NCBI GenBank assembly: GCA_023230855.1 | Contig: JALNWQ010000004.1 | Span: 248,001 to 312,000, forward strand | Reading direction: 5' to 3' | Length of the DNA: 64,000 bases | From: Solirubrobacteraceae bacterium | GTDB lineage: Bacteria; Actinomycetota; Thermoleophilia; Solirubrobacterales; Solirubrobacteraceae | Part shown: positions 27,090-36,411 of the stretch, piece by piece | Position numbering within the stretch: position 1 is the first letter of the stretch | Layout of the letters: every line of letters begins with the position of its first letter | The notes under the pieces: model-generated | What the model saw: only the letters and a program-made list of their open reading frames with translations | Database searches by the model: none | What the model was told of the DNA's origin: nothing | Position numbers and translations under genes: made by a program

Positions 27090-28007
27090 ATGAGATCCCG
27101 ATTCGTGGTGGGCGTCGCGCTCGCCGCGGCGATCACCGTCCCGACGACCGCGAGCGCGGCCGGCACCGTCAACGGCGGACCGGTGAAGGTCAAGGGCGGC
27201 TACCAGCTGTCGGTCGTCGGCGTCGACGCCAAGCGCGACACCTTCACCGTCCAGCTCACCGACGCCGGCAAGCGCGAGACCGAGCACCACAACTTCACCT
27301 TCCGCAAGGGCGTCAAGGTCGTCGTGTCGGGCTCAAGGGCGACGATCAAGGGCAAGCTCGGCCGCTGGGGCAGCGTCGACCTGCGCCTGCGGGGCGCCAA
27401 GACGTCGAAGGACCGCGACGAGCGTTCGCGCTGCGGTGACGGAGGGTCGTCCAAGGCGACCGTCCGCACCGGCCGGCTCGTCGGCAAGCTCCGGTTCCGG
27501 ATGCCGAACGGCAAGTCCGTCACCGTCCGCTCGATGCGGGCGGAGTCCCGGGCCGGATCGGCCGCCGCCGCGGCGGCCCGCGACTGCGCCGAGGACGATC
27601 GCGTGGGCGACGGTGGCGACGGCGACGGCGGGGACGGGAAGGACGACGAGCCCCGCCTCATGCTGTCGACCGAGCACGACGGCGGGCGGTTGAGCTTCGT
27701 CGCGACGAAGCGGTCGCTGTCGCTCAGCTGGGTCCAGCCGGCCAAGGGCAGGAAGCAGCCGGCCGACATCGTGCGCAGCGTCGCGGCGACCGGGTCCAAC
27801 CTGCTCAAGCCGTCGGACGGCGGGGTGACCGCCGCGGTCAAGAGCGCCGGGACGTTCACCGGCGCCGGGGCGTACCGGGCCGACCCGGCGATCCCCGGTC
27901 CGCTGACGACCGGGACGCTGCTCGGCAGCCTCAGGGTCAAGCTCCCGGGCGTGACGCCGGTGACGATCGCCGGCGAGGGCGCGATCCTCATGAACGGCGA
28001 CGAGTAG
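27090..28007 (+). CDS. Secreted protein of unknown function
   Basis: A 305-residue exported protein. The signal peptide RSRFVVGVALAAAITVPTTASA is cleaved near residue 24. The rest is a beta-rich, Lys/Asp-rich chain split by a flexible DGGDGDGGDGKDD linker (about 170-186). The two halves have different compositions and no motif I know. GAGEECIC-type enzyme signatures are absent. ATG 27090 follows GAGGAG by 6 bases, and TAGGCT near 27030 may be its -10, so unlike several neighbours it has a leader. Confidence 0.8.
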   Translation: MRSRFVVGVALAAAITVPTTASAAGTVNGGPVKVKGGYQLSVVGVDAKRDTFTVQLTDAGKRETEHHNFTFRKGVKVVVSGSRATIKGKLGRWGSVDLRLRGAKTSKDRDERSRCGDGGSSKATVRTGRLVGKLRFRMPNGKSVTVRSMRAESRAGSAAAAAARDCAEDDRVGDGGDGDGGDGKDDEPRLMLSTEHDGGRLSFVATKRSLSLSWVQPAKGRKQPADIVRSVAATGSNLLKPSDGGVTAAVKSAGTFTGAGAYRADPAIPGPLTTGTLLGSLRVKLPGVTPVTIAGEGAILMNGDE

Positions 28008-28021
28008 CCGTCGCGCGGGCC

Positions 28022-28040
28022 GGCCGGTCGTGGACCGGCC
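28022..28040 (+). terminator. GC hairpin terminator after the secreted protein
   Basis: GGCCGGTC and GACCGGCC pair perfectly around a GTG loop, starting 14 bases after the stop at 28007. There is no U tract. Confidence 0.5.
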
Positions 28041-28147
28041 CGCCGTCGACCGGCCGGCACCGGCCGCGGGGCGCCTGCCGGGGCCGGCGATGCGCGCCCC
28101 GGCCCGGTGGGGGCGTCGCGGCCGTCGCAGCCGACGACCGCGGCGCC

Positions 28148-28153
28148 TAGCAT
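28148..28153 (+). promoter_or_regulatory. Leaderless -10 box (TAGCAT) for the flippase
   Basis: TAGCAT sits 9 bases before the ATG at 28163, with no ribosome-binding sequence between. Transcription would begin at the start codon. Confidence 0.6.
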
Positions 28154-28162
28154 CCCCGCCAC

Positions 28163-29656
28163 ATGGCCCCGCACCCCCTCCGCCGGCTGGCCGCGTCCGG
28201 CCTGGCCTACCAGTCGGCGAGCCTCGTCGCCGGGGTCCTGGCGCTCGTCACGCTGCCGCTCTACACGGCGCACCTCGCCGAGGCCGAGCTCGGCTGGGCC
28301 GAGACGCTGCTGACGTGGATCATCCTGCTGTCGATCCTGCTGCGGGCCGGACTGCAGGAGGCGCTGCTGCGCCACTGGTTCCACGACGACGACCCGGCCC
28401 GCCGCGGGCGGCTCGCGCGGAGGGTGCTCGGCGTCGTGCTGGTCGGGTCGACCGTCGTCGCGGCGCTCGTCGTCGTCGCCGCGCCGAGCCTCGCCGGGCC
28501 GCTGCTCGGCGACGCGATCCCCGGGGCGGGCGACGACGATCGGGCGACGACGATCCGGGTCGCGGCGCTCGGCGTGTGGGCGTTCACGAACCTCGAGACC
28601 GCCAACGCCCTGCTGCGCGCCCGCGAGGCACGACGGACGTACCTCGCGGCGTCGCTGACGAACGTCGTCCTCACCGTCGCCACCACCGTGACGCTCGTCG
28701 TCGTCCTCGACGGGGGCGCCCCCGGCTACCTGCTGGGCAACTACGCCGCGTCGACGGTCGTCCTGCTGGGCGTGTGGTGGGCGCAGCGCGCCGTCATCAC
28801 GGCCGGGCTCCGCACGCCGGCCGCGACCGATCGCGACGACCTGCGGCCGCTGCTGCGGTTCGGGCTGCCGACCGTCCCGCCCGAGGCGGCGGTGTTCGCG
28901 CTGAACCTCGTCGACCGCCAGTGGCTCATCCACTCGTCCGGGGCGGCGAGCGCCGGGATCTACGCGGCGGCGGTGAAGCTCGCGACGCTCGTCATCGTCG
29001 TCGCCCGCGCGTTCCAGGCCGCGTGGCCGCCGCTGGCGTACGACCTGGACGACGACGCGGCGCCGCGCGCGTACGCGCAGGTCGTGCGGGCGTACGTCGT
29101 CGCGCTCGGCTGGGTCGTGGCGGCGCTCGCCCTCCTGCGCCACCAGGTCGTGCAGGTCCTCGTCGCCGACGACTACGCGGCGGCGGCCGGCGCGCTGCCG
29201 TGGCTCGCGCTCGGCTGGGCGCTGTGGGGCCTCACCTGGGTGTTCACGTCGATCGCGGGCCGCGTCCACCGCACCGGTCGGACGTTGCCCGCCGCGATCC
29301 TGGGCCTGGCGGTGAACGTCGTCGTGCTGGCGGCGCTCGTCCCGTCGCTCGCGGCCACCGGGGCCGCGATCGCCCTCGTCGCGGCGTACGTCGTCGCGCT
29401 GGCGGTCGCGCACCTGCGCACCCGTCGGCTGCTGCGGGTCCCGTTCGAGCGCGGCCCGCTGACGGCCGCCGTCGTGCTGCTCACGATCGTGGCGGCCGCG
29501 GGCGACTGGATCCTGCCCGCCGACGGCGCCGGGGGGATCGCCGGTCGCGTGCTGCTGTGCGCCGCGATCCCACCGCTGCTCGTCGCGGTCGGCGCCGTCC
29601 GGCCGTCCGAGGTCCGCCGCCTGGCGGGCGCCGTGCGGGCGCGCCGGCGACGCTGA
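28163..29656 (+). CDS. Polysaccharide flippase (Wzx/MATE-like, MOP superfamily)
   Basis: A 497-residue protein with 12-14 membrane helices, probably moving lipid-linked oligosaccharides across the membrane. Family features include the N-terminal GLAYQSASLVAGVLALVTLPLYTAHL, the LLRFGLPTVPPEAAVFALNLVDRQWL region opening the second half, and the conserved AGIYAAAVKLATLVIVVARAFQ helix. It lies close to the O-antigen-ligase-like gene, completing a Wzx/Wzy-type set with the sugar transferase at 44237. The mRNA is probably leaderless. Confidence 0.92.
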   Translation: MAPHPLRRLAASGLAYQSASLVAGVLALVTLPLYTAHLAEAELGWAETLLTWIILLSILLRAGLQEALLRHWFHDDDPARRGRLARRVLGVVLVGSTVVAALVVVAAPSLAGPLLGDAIPGAGDDDRATTIRVAALGVWAFTNLETANALLRAREARRTYLAASLTNVVLTVATTVTLVVVLDGGAPGYLLGNYAASTVVLLGVWWAQRAVITAGLRTPAATDRDDLRPLLRFGLPTVPPEAAVFALNLVDRQWLIHSSGAASAGIYAAAVKLATLVIVVARAFQAAWPPLAYDLDDDAAPRAYAQVVRAYVVALGWVVAALALLRHQVVQVLVADDYAAAAGALPWLALGWALWGLTWVFTSIAGRVHRTGRTLPAAILGLAVNVVVLAALVPSLAATGAAIALVAAYVVALAVAHLRTRRLLRVPFERGPLTAAVVLLTIVAAAGDWILPADGAGGIAGRVLLCAAIPPLLVAVGAVRPSEVRRLAGAVRARRRR

Positions 29657-29792
29657 CGATCGCGGGCGCCCCCGTCCGTCGGACGCCGTTCCGCGGTGCG
29701 ACGGCGCCGCCGGGTTGGACGAACGGTCCCCGCCGACGTGACCGTGGACGGATCCTGCGATACCGTGGGCCACCAGCCGTGCCCGAACAATC

Positions 29793-31091
29793 ATGAGCAA
29801 AGCGAAGCGCAAGCCGAAGCGCTCGGCCCCCCAGCACACCCGTCAGGCGGCGAGCGAGCCGCAGGAGGTCTCGTTCGACCGCATCGGCCGTCCCGAGATC
29901 GACCGCATCCTGCGCGAGCAGGTCGGGATGAACCTGGCGACGTCGCTCGAGCGGTCAAGCGTTCCAGTGGTCCAGGCGTTCGTCGACGCGCTAGAGGCCG
30001 AGGACGACGCGGTGACCGCCGTGCGCGAGGTCGAGGGCGAGCTGGGGATCGAGCCCGGCGCCGCCGACCTGCCCGAGCTCGAGCCGGAGCAGGAGCTCAG
30101 GCTCCTGCGTGCGGACGTCGAGCAGGAGCGCCGGATCGCCGAGGTCGACAAGCGCCTGCTCGCGATCTGCCGCGAGGCGCTCGTGTCGCTCGAGCGGCGT
30201 GCGACCCGTGCGGAGAAGGAGCTGGAGCGCGCCCAGCGCAGGACCGAGCAGGCCGAGACCCAGGCCGCGCGGCATGAGCGCCGCGCCGACGAGCGCGTCG
30301 CCGAGTCGCAGTCGCTGCGCGGCGAGCTCGACAAGGCGACGGCCGAGCTCGTCGCGCTCCGCGACGAGCTCCGCACCGCACGGACCCGTCAGGACGAGCT
30401 CGTCGATCGGCTGGAGGACGCCGACGACGCGCCCGCGGCGCCGGAGTCGGCGGACGTCGAGGCGTTGCGTCAGCAGCTCGAGGAGCGCGAGGCGTTGCTG
30501 CGCGACGCGCACACCGAGCACGAGCGACTCGAGGTGACCCTGGACGCGGCCCGGCGCGAGGCCGCGCGGCTGCAGCGCGAGCTGAGCCTCGCCGGGGCCG
30601 GCGAGGAGGACGGCGAGGAGCCGTTGCCCGAGGTCGAGTCGGTGCAGGAGGCGGTCCACGTCGCCGCGGCCCGCTGCAAGCACCTCGTCTTCACCGACCG
30701 GGCGTTCGAGACCGCCGCCGACAGCCCGTTCTGGCGGCCGGACATGGTCCTCGCGGACCTCATCAAGCTCGACGAGGTGGCCGAGGCGTACCTGCGGCCC
30801 GAGGGGATCGGCCAGCCGGTCGGCCAGCTCGCCCAGGACCTCGGCCTGGACTGGCGGTCCAACGTCGGCGACGTCTGGTACGGGATCCACCCCAACGACT
30901 ACCACTTCAGCCACGACGGGACGACGTTGCGCGTGGCCGAGCACGTCCGCGTCGCCAACGGCTCCGGCGCCCAGCGCTGCGCCCGGATCTACCTGGCGTT
31001 CCACACCGGGTCGGGCAACGACGACGACCTGCCCCGTGGCGTCTACGTCGGCCCCGTCGGCCGCAAGCTGCCGGACTCGACGACGGGCTGA
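29793..31091 (+). CDS. Long coiled-coil protein with a conserved-looking C-terminal domain
   Basis: A 432-residue soluble protein I cannot assign. A Lys/Arg-rich start (SKAKRKPKRSAPQHTRQ) is followed by a short domain (about 28-95), then a coiled coil from about 98 to 270 with strong heptads (QAARHERRADERVAESQSL). The C-terminal domain (about 285-432) holds CKHLVFTDRAFETAADSPFWRPDMVL, WYGIHPNDYHFSHDG and a terminal VYVGPVGRKLPDSTT. That ending resembles small modules appended to diverse actinobacterial proteins. There is no signal peptide or membrane helix. A -10-like TACCGT lies at 29761. Confidence 0.82.
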   Translation: MSKAKRKPKRSAPQHTRQAASEPQEVSFDRIGRPEIDRILREQVGMNLATSLERSSVPVVQAFVDALEAEDDAVTAVREVEGELGIEPGAADLPELEPEQELRLLRADVEQERRIAEVDKRLLAICREALVSLERRATRAEKELERAQRRTEQAETQAARHERRADERVAESQSLRGELDKATAELVALRDELRTARTRQDELVDRLEDADDAPAAPESADVEALRQQLEEREALLRDAHTEHERLEVTLDAARREAARLQRELSLAGAGEEDGEEPLPEVESVQEAVHVAAARCKHLVFTDRAFETAADSPFWRPDMVLADLIKLDEVAEAYLRPEGIGQPVGQLAQDLGLDWRSNVGDVWYGIHPNDYHFSHDGTTLRVAEHVRVANGSGAQRCARIYLAFHTGSGNDDDLPRGVYVGPVGRKLPDSTTG

Positions 31092-31199
31092 GCGGACGGC
31101 CGGGCCGGATCCCGGCCATCCGTCCGTCGGTCCCCCGCGCGGTTCACGTCGCGGATACGATCGCCGTGATCGCGGCGCGTTCCGTGGAGGCCCCGTTCC

Positions 31200-32429
31200 A
31201 TGCGCACCGCTCCGGTCCTGCCGTCGTCGGTCGCCGCGCTGCTCGCGCTCGCGGTGGTGGCCGTGCCCGCGCACGCGACGCCTGACGCGGCGACGGCGCG
31301 CGCCGATGCGGGCACCACGCCACCGGTCCTGCGGTTCTCCGGGACGTACGGCACCGCACACGACGCCGAGCTGCGCCTCGGGGGCCTGCCGCGGTTCTAT
31401 CCGTGGGGGCACGGGTACATGTCGTGGTGGGGGACGGTGGGCTTCAGCGGGCCCGTCGGCGCGGACGGGGTGCTCCGCGCCACCAATCTGTTCACGTCCG
31501 AGTACCTCGCGGGCGGCGTCCCGGTGGCAGGGTCGTACCGGCCGGAGGGTCCGCCCGCCGGCTACGACGGCCCGGACCGGATCGACGGCCTGGAGGGCCA
31601 GACGATCGAGGTGACCCCCGATCCCGCGACGGGCGTGGTGACCGGCACCATGCGCACGCGGCTGACGATCGTGCAGCGCGTCGACGACGTCGACCACCGC
31701 TGCGACACGCCACCGCTGACCTTCCGGCTGACCACCGCCGGGGCGCAGCTGCCGATGCCGGCTCCCGCGCCCCCGGTGGACCTGCCCGGCGACCGGTGGA
31801 CGCCGACCTGGCGGGTGCCGGACACGAACCCGGCCATCGCGAGCCTGTACGGCGAGCTGACGATCGCCGGCGTGAGCGAGGAGTCGGTGTCGGCCACGAC
31901 GCCGCGCGACCCGTCCGACGCGGCGAACGTCGCCGCATGCGCGACCGTCGACGACCGGATCGCGGGACCGGCCCGGGCCGGCCTCCGCTGGCCGGGCACG
32001 CTCGCGTCGGAGCACCTGCCGATCCCGACGTCCGCGGTCACGGGTCCACCGGTCGCGGATCCGGTCGATCCGGCGTGGCGGCCGCCGACATCGCTGGCGA
32101 TCACGCCTGCGCCGCGGGTGCGCGTGGACCGGCGGCGTGCGCTCCGTCTCGTGCCGGGGCGTCGGCACAAGGCGACGATCACGGTCCGCAACCCTGGCAC
32201 GGCCACCGCCCGCAAGGTTCGGGTGACCCTCAAGCAGCCGCGCGGCGTGCGCCTGTCGCGACGGACGATCAACGTCGGGACGCTCCGCCCCGGCGTGCGT
32301 CGCCGCGTGACGGTCCGGATCACCGCGCGCCGTGACGCGCGTCGTCGGAGCACGCTCCGTGCCACCGTCCGGGCGACCGGGGCGCGGAAGGCGACGCGCT
32401 CGATCGCGGTGCGGGTCCGCCGTCGGTGA
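31200..32429 (+). CDS. Secreted protein with a C-terminal CARDB/NEW3-like domain
   Basis: A 409-residue exported protein with signal peptide (about 1-25, ending VPAHA). The middle part (about 40-270) is aromatic- and Gly-rich (FYPWGHGYMSWWGTVGFSG) and unlike families I know. The last 110 residues, KATITVRNPGTATARKVRVTLKQ through RRVTVRITAR, form the Ig-like NEW3/CARDB pattern often used to hold surface or matrix contacts. The tail is unusually Arg-rich. It is convergent with the small lipoprotein gene. Confidence 0.82.
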   Translation: MRTAPVLPSSVAALLALAVVAVPAHATPDAATARADAGTTPPVLRFSGTYGTAHDAELRLGGLPRFYPWGHGYMSWWGTVGFSGPVGADGVLRATNLFTSEYLAGGVPVAGSYRPEGPPAGYDGPDRIDGLEGQTIEVTPDPATGVVTGTMRTRLTIVQRVDDVDHRCDTPPLTFRLTTAGAQLPMPAPAPPVDLPGDRWTPTWRVPDTNPAIASLYGELTIAGVSEESVSATTPRDPSDAANVAACATVDDRIAGPARAGLRWPGTLASEHLPIPTSAVTGPPVADPVDPAWRPPTSLAITPAPRVRVDRRRALRLVPGRRHKATITVRNPGTATARKVRVTLKQPRGVRLSRRTINVGTLRPGVRRRVTVRITARRDARRRSTLRATVRATGARKATRSIAVRVRRR

Positions 32430-32437
32430 GTCGGAGG

Positions 32438-32698
32438 TCAGGCGACGTCGGCGTCCTGCGCGATGACCGCGGCGTCCGGCTCGTCGAGGAGGTCGAGCTT
32501 CTCGTCCCGGTCGCGGCAGAGCGCGTCGACCCGGTCACGCAGCGCGTTCCCCTGCAGCCCGGACCCGGTCGACGTGCCGGACGGGGTACCGGAGGACTTC
32601 GGCTCGTCGTCGCCGCACGCGGCGAGGGTGAGTGACGCGAGCACCACGACGGCGAGGCCGACGACGCGGCGGGACGGACGGGCGGGGGAGGACGGCAC
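32438..32698 (-). CDS. Small lipoprotein of unknown function
   Basis: An 86-residue protein starting at GTG 32698. The signal ends in the lipobox LAAC (Cys28), so the mature protein is a short lipid-anchored peptide. A Ser/Thr/Gly linker (about 34-48) leads to a single helix, LQGNALRDRVDALCRDRDEKLDLLDE, with one further cysteine. No family is recognised. The mature helix is too small to be an enzyme; a structural or inhibitory role is possible. Confidence 0.7.
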   Translation of the reverse strand: MPSSPARPSRRVVGLAVVVLASLTLAACGDDEPKSSGTPSGTSTGSGLQGNALRDRVDALCRDRDEKLDLLDEPDAAVIAQDADVA

Positions 32699-33162
32699 GA
32701 TCGGCCACGCTAGTCCCGTCCGGACGCCGGGGCCACCCCCGGCTCCACAGGGTTTCGGGGAGGGGTCCGTACCCGGATCGGCGGACCGGGAGGCGACGGG
32801 CTGCCCTGCGGGGCCGGTGGGTGCCGAGGGCCGGGACGTGGGCGGGCGGTGCGGTGCGGGTGGTCGTGACGGGCGGGGTGGCGAGGCGGTCGCGGGTGCT
32901 CGTGGGGGAAGGCGTCGCCCAGGGGGCGAACCGGCAGGCCTCCTGCGGGGTGCGCCACGTCGGCGACCCTGGGCGACGTCGAGGGGGCGTGCCCCTCCGG
33001 GAAGGGTCGGGTCCGCTCCCTCAGCGACGCCCCCACCCTCGCCCGTCACCTGGGCGACGGCCGCGCTCGCCCGCTGCCGCCGGCGGGGACGACTCCCGCC
33101 CGCTGCCACCGACGACGCCCGCACCCGCCCCCTGCCACCCGCGCGACGCCCGTCGACGCCGG
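32699..33162. other. Gene-free GC-rich stretch
   Basis: About 460 bases between the starts of a small lipoprotein gene and the end of a glycosyltransferase gene. Open frames cross it on both strands, but all are low-complexity Arg/Pro/Gly and show no domain. Short degenerate repeats such as CCCGCTGCC(G/A)CC recur near 33070-33135. It presumably holds the lipoprotein promoter on its left side. Nothing else is supportable. Confidence 0.6.
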
Positions 33163-33222
33163 CGACCTGGCGTTCCGGTCCGGCTCCCCCGCCGACCTAG
33201 CGTCCGGTCCCGGCTCCCCCGC
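33163..33222. repeat. 30-bp imperfect tandem duplication at the end of a glycosyltransferase gene
   Basis: Two adjacent 30-bp units (33163-33192 and 33193-33222) share CGACCT, GCGT and the run CGGCTCCCCCGC. The unit inside the gene holds the stop codon (CTAG on this strand), where the other has CTGG. On the coding strand the inner unit encodes the Gly-rich tail GGGGAGTGR. Confidence 0.7.
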
Positions 33223-34213
33223 CGCCGGCCGCGCCCACCGACCGCCCGCCGGCGTCCCCCGCATCCAGCCGCGCGTTGAACGCCTCGGCCGCCTCGCGGA
33301 TGCCCTCGCCGCGTTGGGGGCAGAGCGCGGCGCGGGCGTGCCAGGCGTGGCGGCGCGGGTCGTGGCCGGGCAGGACGGTCGCCGCGAGCGCGCGCAACAG
33401 ATACGGCCACGCGGCGAGCGGTCGGCAGAGCAGCGCGGTCGGCCGGCCGTGGTGGGCGACGAGGTACCGCTCCTGGTTGCGGTGCAGCTCGACGACCCGG
33501 CGGCGCGATCCGGGACCGGTCGACAGGCCCTCGTGGTGGACGCACCGCGCCGACGGCACGTACAGCGTGTGCCAGCCGGCGTCGGCCAGGCGCCGTTGCA
33601 GGTCGACCTCGTCGCCGTAGACGAAGTACTCCGGGTCGAGGTGGCCGACCGACGACGACGCCTCCACCCGCACGAGCAGGCACGCCGACTGACACCAGTC
33701 CACCCGCCGCGTCCGCTGACCGCGCGACTGCACGACGAGGCGGCGGTGCAGCAGGGTCGCCTGGGCGAGCGTCGTCGCCAGGCCCGGGAACCGCCACGCC
33801 GACGGCTGCGGCGCACCGTCCGGCCGCAGGAGCATCGCCCCGGCGCACGCGGCGTGGTCGTCCCGCTCCAGGGTGACGAGGAGCTCCTTCGTCGCCCCGG
33901 CGCGCAGCTCGCTGTCCTCGTTGAGCAGCAGCGCGTAGCGGCCCGCCGCCTCGTCGAGCAGCCGGCTGTCGTTGGCGGCCTTGCCCTCGCGCCGGTCGAG
34001 CGCGATCACCCGTGCGCCGACCGGGTGCTCGCGGGCGATCCGCACGCTGTCGTCCGTCGACGCGTTGTCGAGGACGAGGACCTCGCTCGGCACGTCGAGC
34101 AGGCGCCGCTCGCGGGCGATCGCGTCGAGGCAGGCGGGCAGGAACGCCGCCCCGTCGGTCCCGACGACGCAGAAGGAGACCAGCGGACGGGCGGCGCGGG
34201 TGGTCGACGGCAC
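33197..34213 (-). CDS. Family 2 glycosyltransferase (rhamnosyltransferase-like)
   Basis: A 338-residue GT-A-fold enzyme. LVSFCVVGTDGAAFLPACLDAI and VLVLDNASTDDSVRIA form the nucleotide-sugar site. LLLNEDSELRAGA holds the Asp-x-Asp-like metal motif (ED-S), and YFVYGDEVDLQRRLADAGW is the WbbL-type ED acceptor motif. GTG 34213 is chosen, although GTG 34222 is equally possible. The Gly-rich C-terminal tail lies in a tandem repeat and is probably dispensable. It is divergent from the kinase that follows and probably builds surface glycan. Confidence 0.9.
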   Translation of the reverse strand: MPSTTRAARPLVSFCVVGTDGAAFLPACLDAIARERRLLDVPSEVLVLDNASTDDSVRIAREHPVGARVIALDRREGKAANDSRLLDEAAGRYALLLNEDSELRAGATKELLVTLERDDHAACAGAMLLRPDGAPQPSAWRFPGLATTLAQATLLHRRLVVQSRGQRTRRVDWCQSACLLVRVEASSSVGHLDPEYFVYGDEVDLQRRLADAGWHTLYVPSARCVHHEGLSTGPGSRRRVVELHRNQERYLVAHHGRPTALLCRPLAAWPYLLRALAATVLPGHDPRRHAWHARAALCPQRGEGIREAAEAFNARLDAGDAGGRSVGAAGGGGAGTGR

Positions 34214-34408
34214 CCGTCGCACGGTACCGACGGCGCCCGTCGCGGCACCGGCCCGCTCGGCGACGGGCCCGTGACCGAGGCCGCGCGGTCGTTCGGCCAC
34301 CGCGTCGTCCCGACGCCGTGATCGACGCCGACGTTCCGGCCGCAGCGTCACTGCGCCACACTGCGGGCGTGGTCTCCGACCGAATCCCGACGATCCGCCC
34401 CGCGCGCC

Positions 34409-36394
34409 ATGCCCGCCGCCGGTGACCTGATCGGCGGGTACCGCGTCCTGGAGCAGCTCGGCCAGGGCGGCATGGGCACCGTGTGGCTCGCCGAGCACAC
34501 GACCCTGGACCGTCGCGTCGCGCTCAAGCTCCTCGACGCCGAGCTCGGCCGCGACGCGACCTTCCGCGACCGGTTCGTCCGCGAGGCGCGGCTCGCCGCC
34601 CGGCTCGACCACCCCAACGTCGTCACGGTCTTCGACGCCGGGGCCGACGACGCCGGCCTGTGGTTGGCGATGCGGTACGTCGACGGGGAGGACCTGAAGC
34701 AGCGCCTGGCGTCCCGGCCCGGTGGACGCCTGGACCCGGCCGACGCGATCGCGATCGTCGAGCAGATCGGCGCGGCGCTCGACCACGCCCACGCCCACGG
34801 GATCGTCCACCGCGACGTCAAGCCGGCGAACGTCCTGCTCGGTCGGTCGGGGCCGGACGGGCTCGCGTCGGGGGAGCGGGCGCTGCTCGCCGACTTCGGC
34901 CTGACGAAGGAGGTCGGCGGCAGTCGCGACCTCACCGCCACCGGCATGGTGCTCGGGACGATCGACTACATGGCGCCGGAGCAGATCGAGGGTGGCGCGG
35001 TCGACGCGCGGTCCGACGTCTACTCGCTCGCGGCGATGCTCGTCGTCATGCTCACCGGGCAGTCCGCGTTCGACGGCACGACCGTCGCCCGGCTCTTCGC
35101 CCACGTCAACGCCGAGCCGCCCCGGCCCGGGCTGCGGATCGAGGGCCTCGACCCGTTCGACGCGGTCATCGCCCGCGGGATGGCCAAGCGCCCCGACGAG
35201 CGGTTCCCGTCGGCGGGCGACCTGGCCCGGGCCGCGCGTGCGGCGCTCGACGGTGGGCCGGCGCCGATCGAGCACACCGTCGCCACCGGCGCCGCCGCAC
35301 CGGGCGGCGCGGCCGTCGTCGGCGGCCTGGCCGCGCACCTGCCGACCGAGCACCGCCGTCGCCTGGAGGACGCCGGCCGGCCGACCGTCGCCCGGCCCGC
35401 GTCCGGCGACGACGCGACCCGCGACCTCGGGGCGCTCGCCCACGACGCGGGCGTCGGTCCTCCCACTCCCACCAGCCCCCACGACCGGTACGCCACCGAC
35501 GAGACGGCCGTCGCCGCGGCGGTCCCCCAACCGCCGCGACGACCGACGCCACCGCTCGACGAGACGACCGCGTCGCGGCCCCGCGCCCCGCGCCGAACGG
35601 CCGCGCCGCCCCTGTCGCCGCCCCCGCCCACCACGCCGGACCCGTCGCCCGGCCGGGGCGGAGGCCGCCGGACCGCGGTGATCGTCGGGGTGCTGGCGCT
35701 GCTCGCCGCCGGAGGCGGGGTGGCGATCGGCCTGAGCGCCGGCGGCGACGACGACCCGCGGACCGTGGCGTCCGATCCCGGGACCACGACGACGCCGCGC
35801 ACGACCACCACCACCGACACGTCGTCGGTCCCGACGACCCCGACGGCGCCCACCGTCCCGACGACGCCCACGACGACGACCGAGACCGCCGGACCGGCCA
35901 CGACGATGCGCGTCGAGGGCGGGGGGACGATCCGCACCGACGAGGGCCAGGGCGCCCTGACCGACGGGACCGCGACCGCGACCTACCGGGCGCCGCAGGG
36001 CGCCTGGTCGGGGATCGTCGCCCGACCCGGCGGCGGCTGGGCGGCGCCGGCGCGGACGTGGCTCACCGCCGGGAGGCTGTCGCGCGTGCGCCAGTCCGGT
36101 CCGGGCGGCCGGGTCCTCATCGTCGACCACACCCCGCACGAGCCGGCGACCTTCGACCCGTCCCGGGCCGACGAGCAGCGCAGCGTCGGCGGCACGATCG
36201 CGGGGGAGTCGACGGCGTTCGTCTTCCGCGACGCCGAGTTCGTGCCGGAGTGCGGTCGCCTGGTCTGCGTCGACATCCCCGTCAACGTCGGCGCGAACGG
36301 TCCCGGCTGGGGCGTCCTCGTCGCGGCGCCGACCGTCGACGAGGCCCTGGCCGACGCGACCCTCGTCGCCCGGTCGATCGCCCCCGGGGGCTGA
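34409..36394 (+). CDS. Ser/Thr protein kinase with an unrecognised extracellular domain
   Basis: Third Hanks-type kinase, 661 residues. The kinase domain (about 11-275) has LGQGGMGTVW, K40, HRD Asp136, a DFG in LLADFGLTKEV and GTIDYMAPEQ. A disordered Pro/Thr region of about 150 residues follows, then one membrane helix (about 423-445). A TTTTPRTTTTTDTSSVPTTP stalk carries a final domain (about 495-661) with two cysteines (PECGRLVCVDIPVNVG). This outer domain is not PASTA or discoidin-like, and its ligand is unknown. The three kinases here thus have different sensors. Confidence 0.93.
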   Translation: MPAAGDLIGGYRVLEQLGQGGMGTVWLAEHTTLDRRVALKLLDAELGRDATFRDRFVREARLAARLDHPNVVTVFDAGADDAGLWLAMRYVDGEDLKQRLASRPGGRLDPADAIAIVEQIGAALDHAHAHGIVHRDVKPANVLLGRSGPDGLASGERALLADFGLTKEVGGSRDLTATGMVLGTIDYMAPEQIEGGAVDARSDVYSLAAMLVVMLTGQSAFDGTTVARLFAHVNAEPPRPGLRIEGLDPFDAVIARGMAKRPDERFPSAGDLARAARAALDGGPAPIEHTVATGAAAPGGAAVVGGLAAHLPTEHRRRLEDAGRPTVARPASGDDATRDLGALAHDAGVGPPTPTSPHDRYATDETAVAAAVPQPPRRPTPPLDETTASRPRAPRRTAAPPLSPPPPTTPDPSPGRGGGRRTAVIVGVLALLAAGGGVAIGLSAGGDDDPRTVASDPGTTTTPRTTTTTDTSSVPTTPTAPTVPTTPTTTTETAGPATTMRVEGGGTIRTDEGQGALTDGTATATYRAPQGAWSGIVARPGGGWAAPARTWLTAGRLSRVRQSGPGGRVLIVDHTPHEPATFDPSRADEQRSVGGTIAGESTAFVFRDAEFVPECGRLVCVDIPVNVGANGPGWGVLVAAPTVDEALADATLVARSIAPGG

Positions 36395-36411
36395 CGGGAC
36401 CCTCGTCCCGG

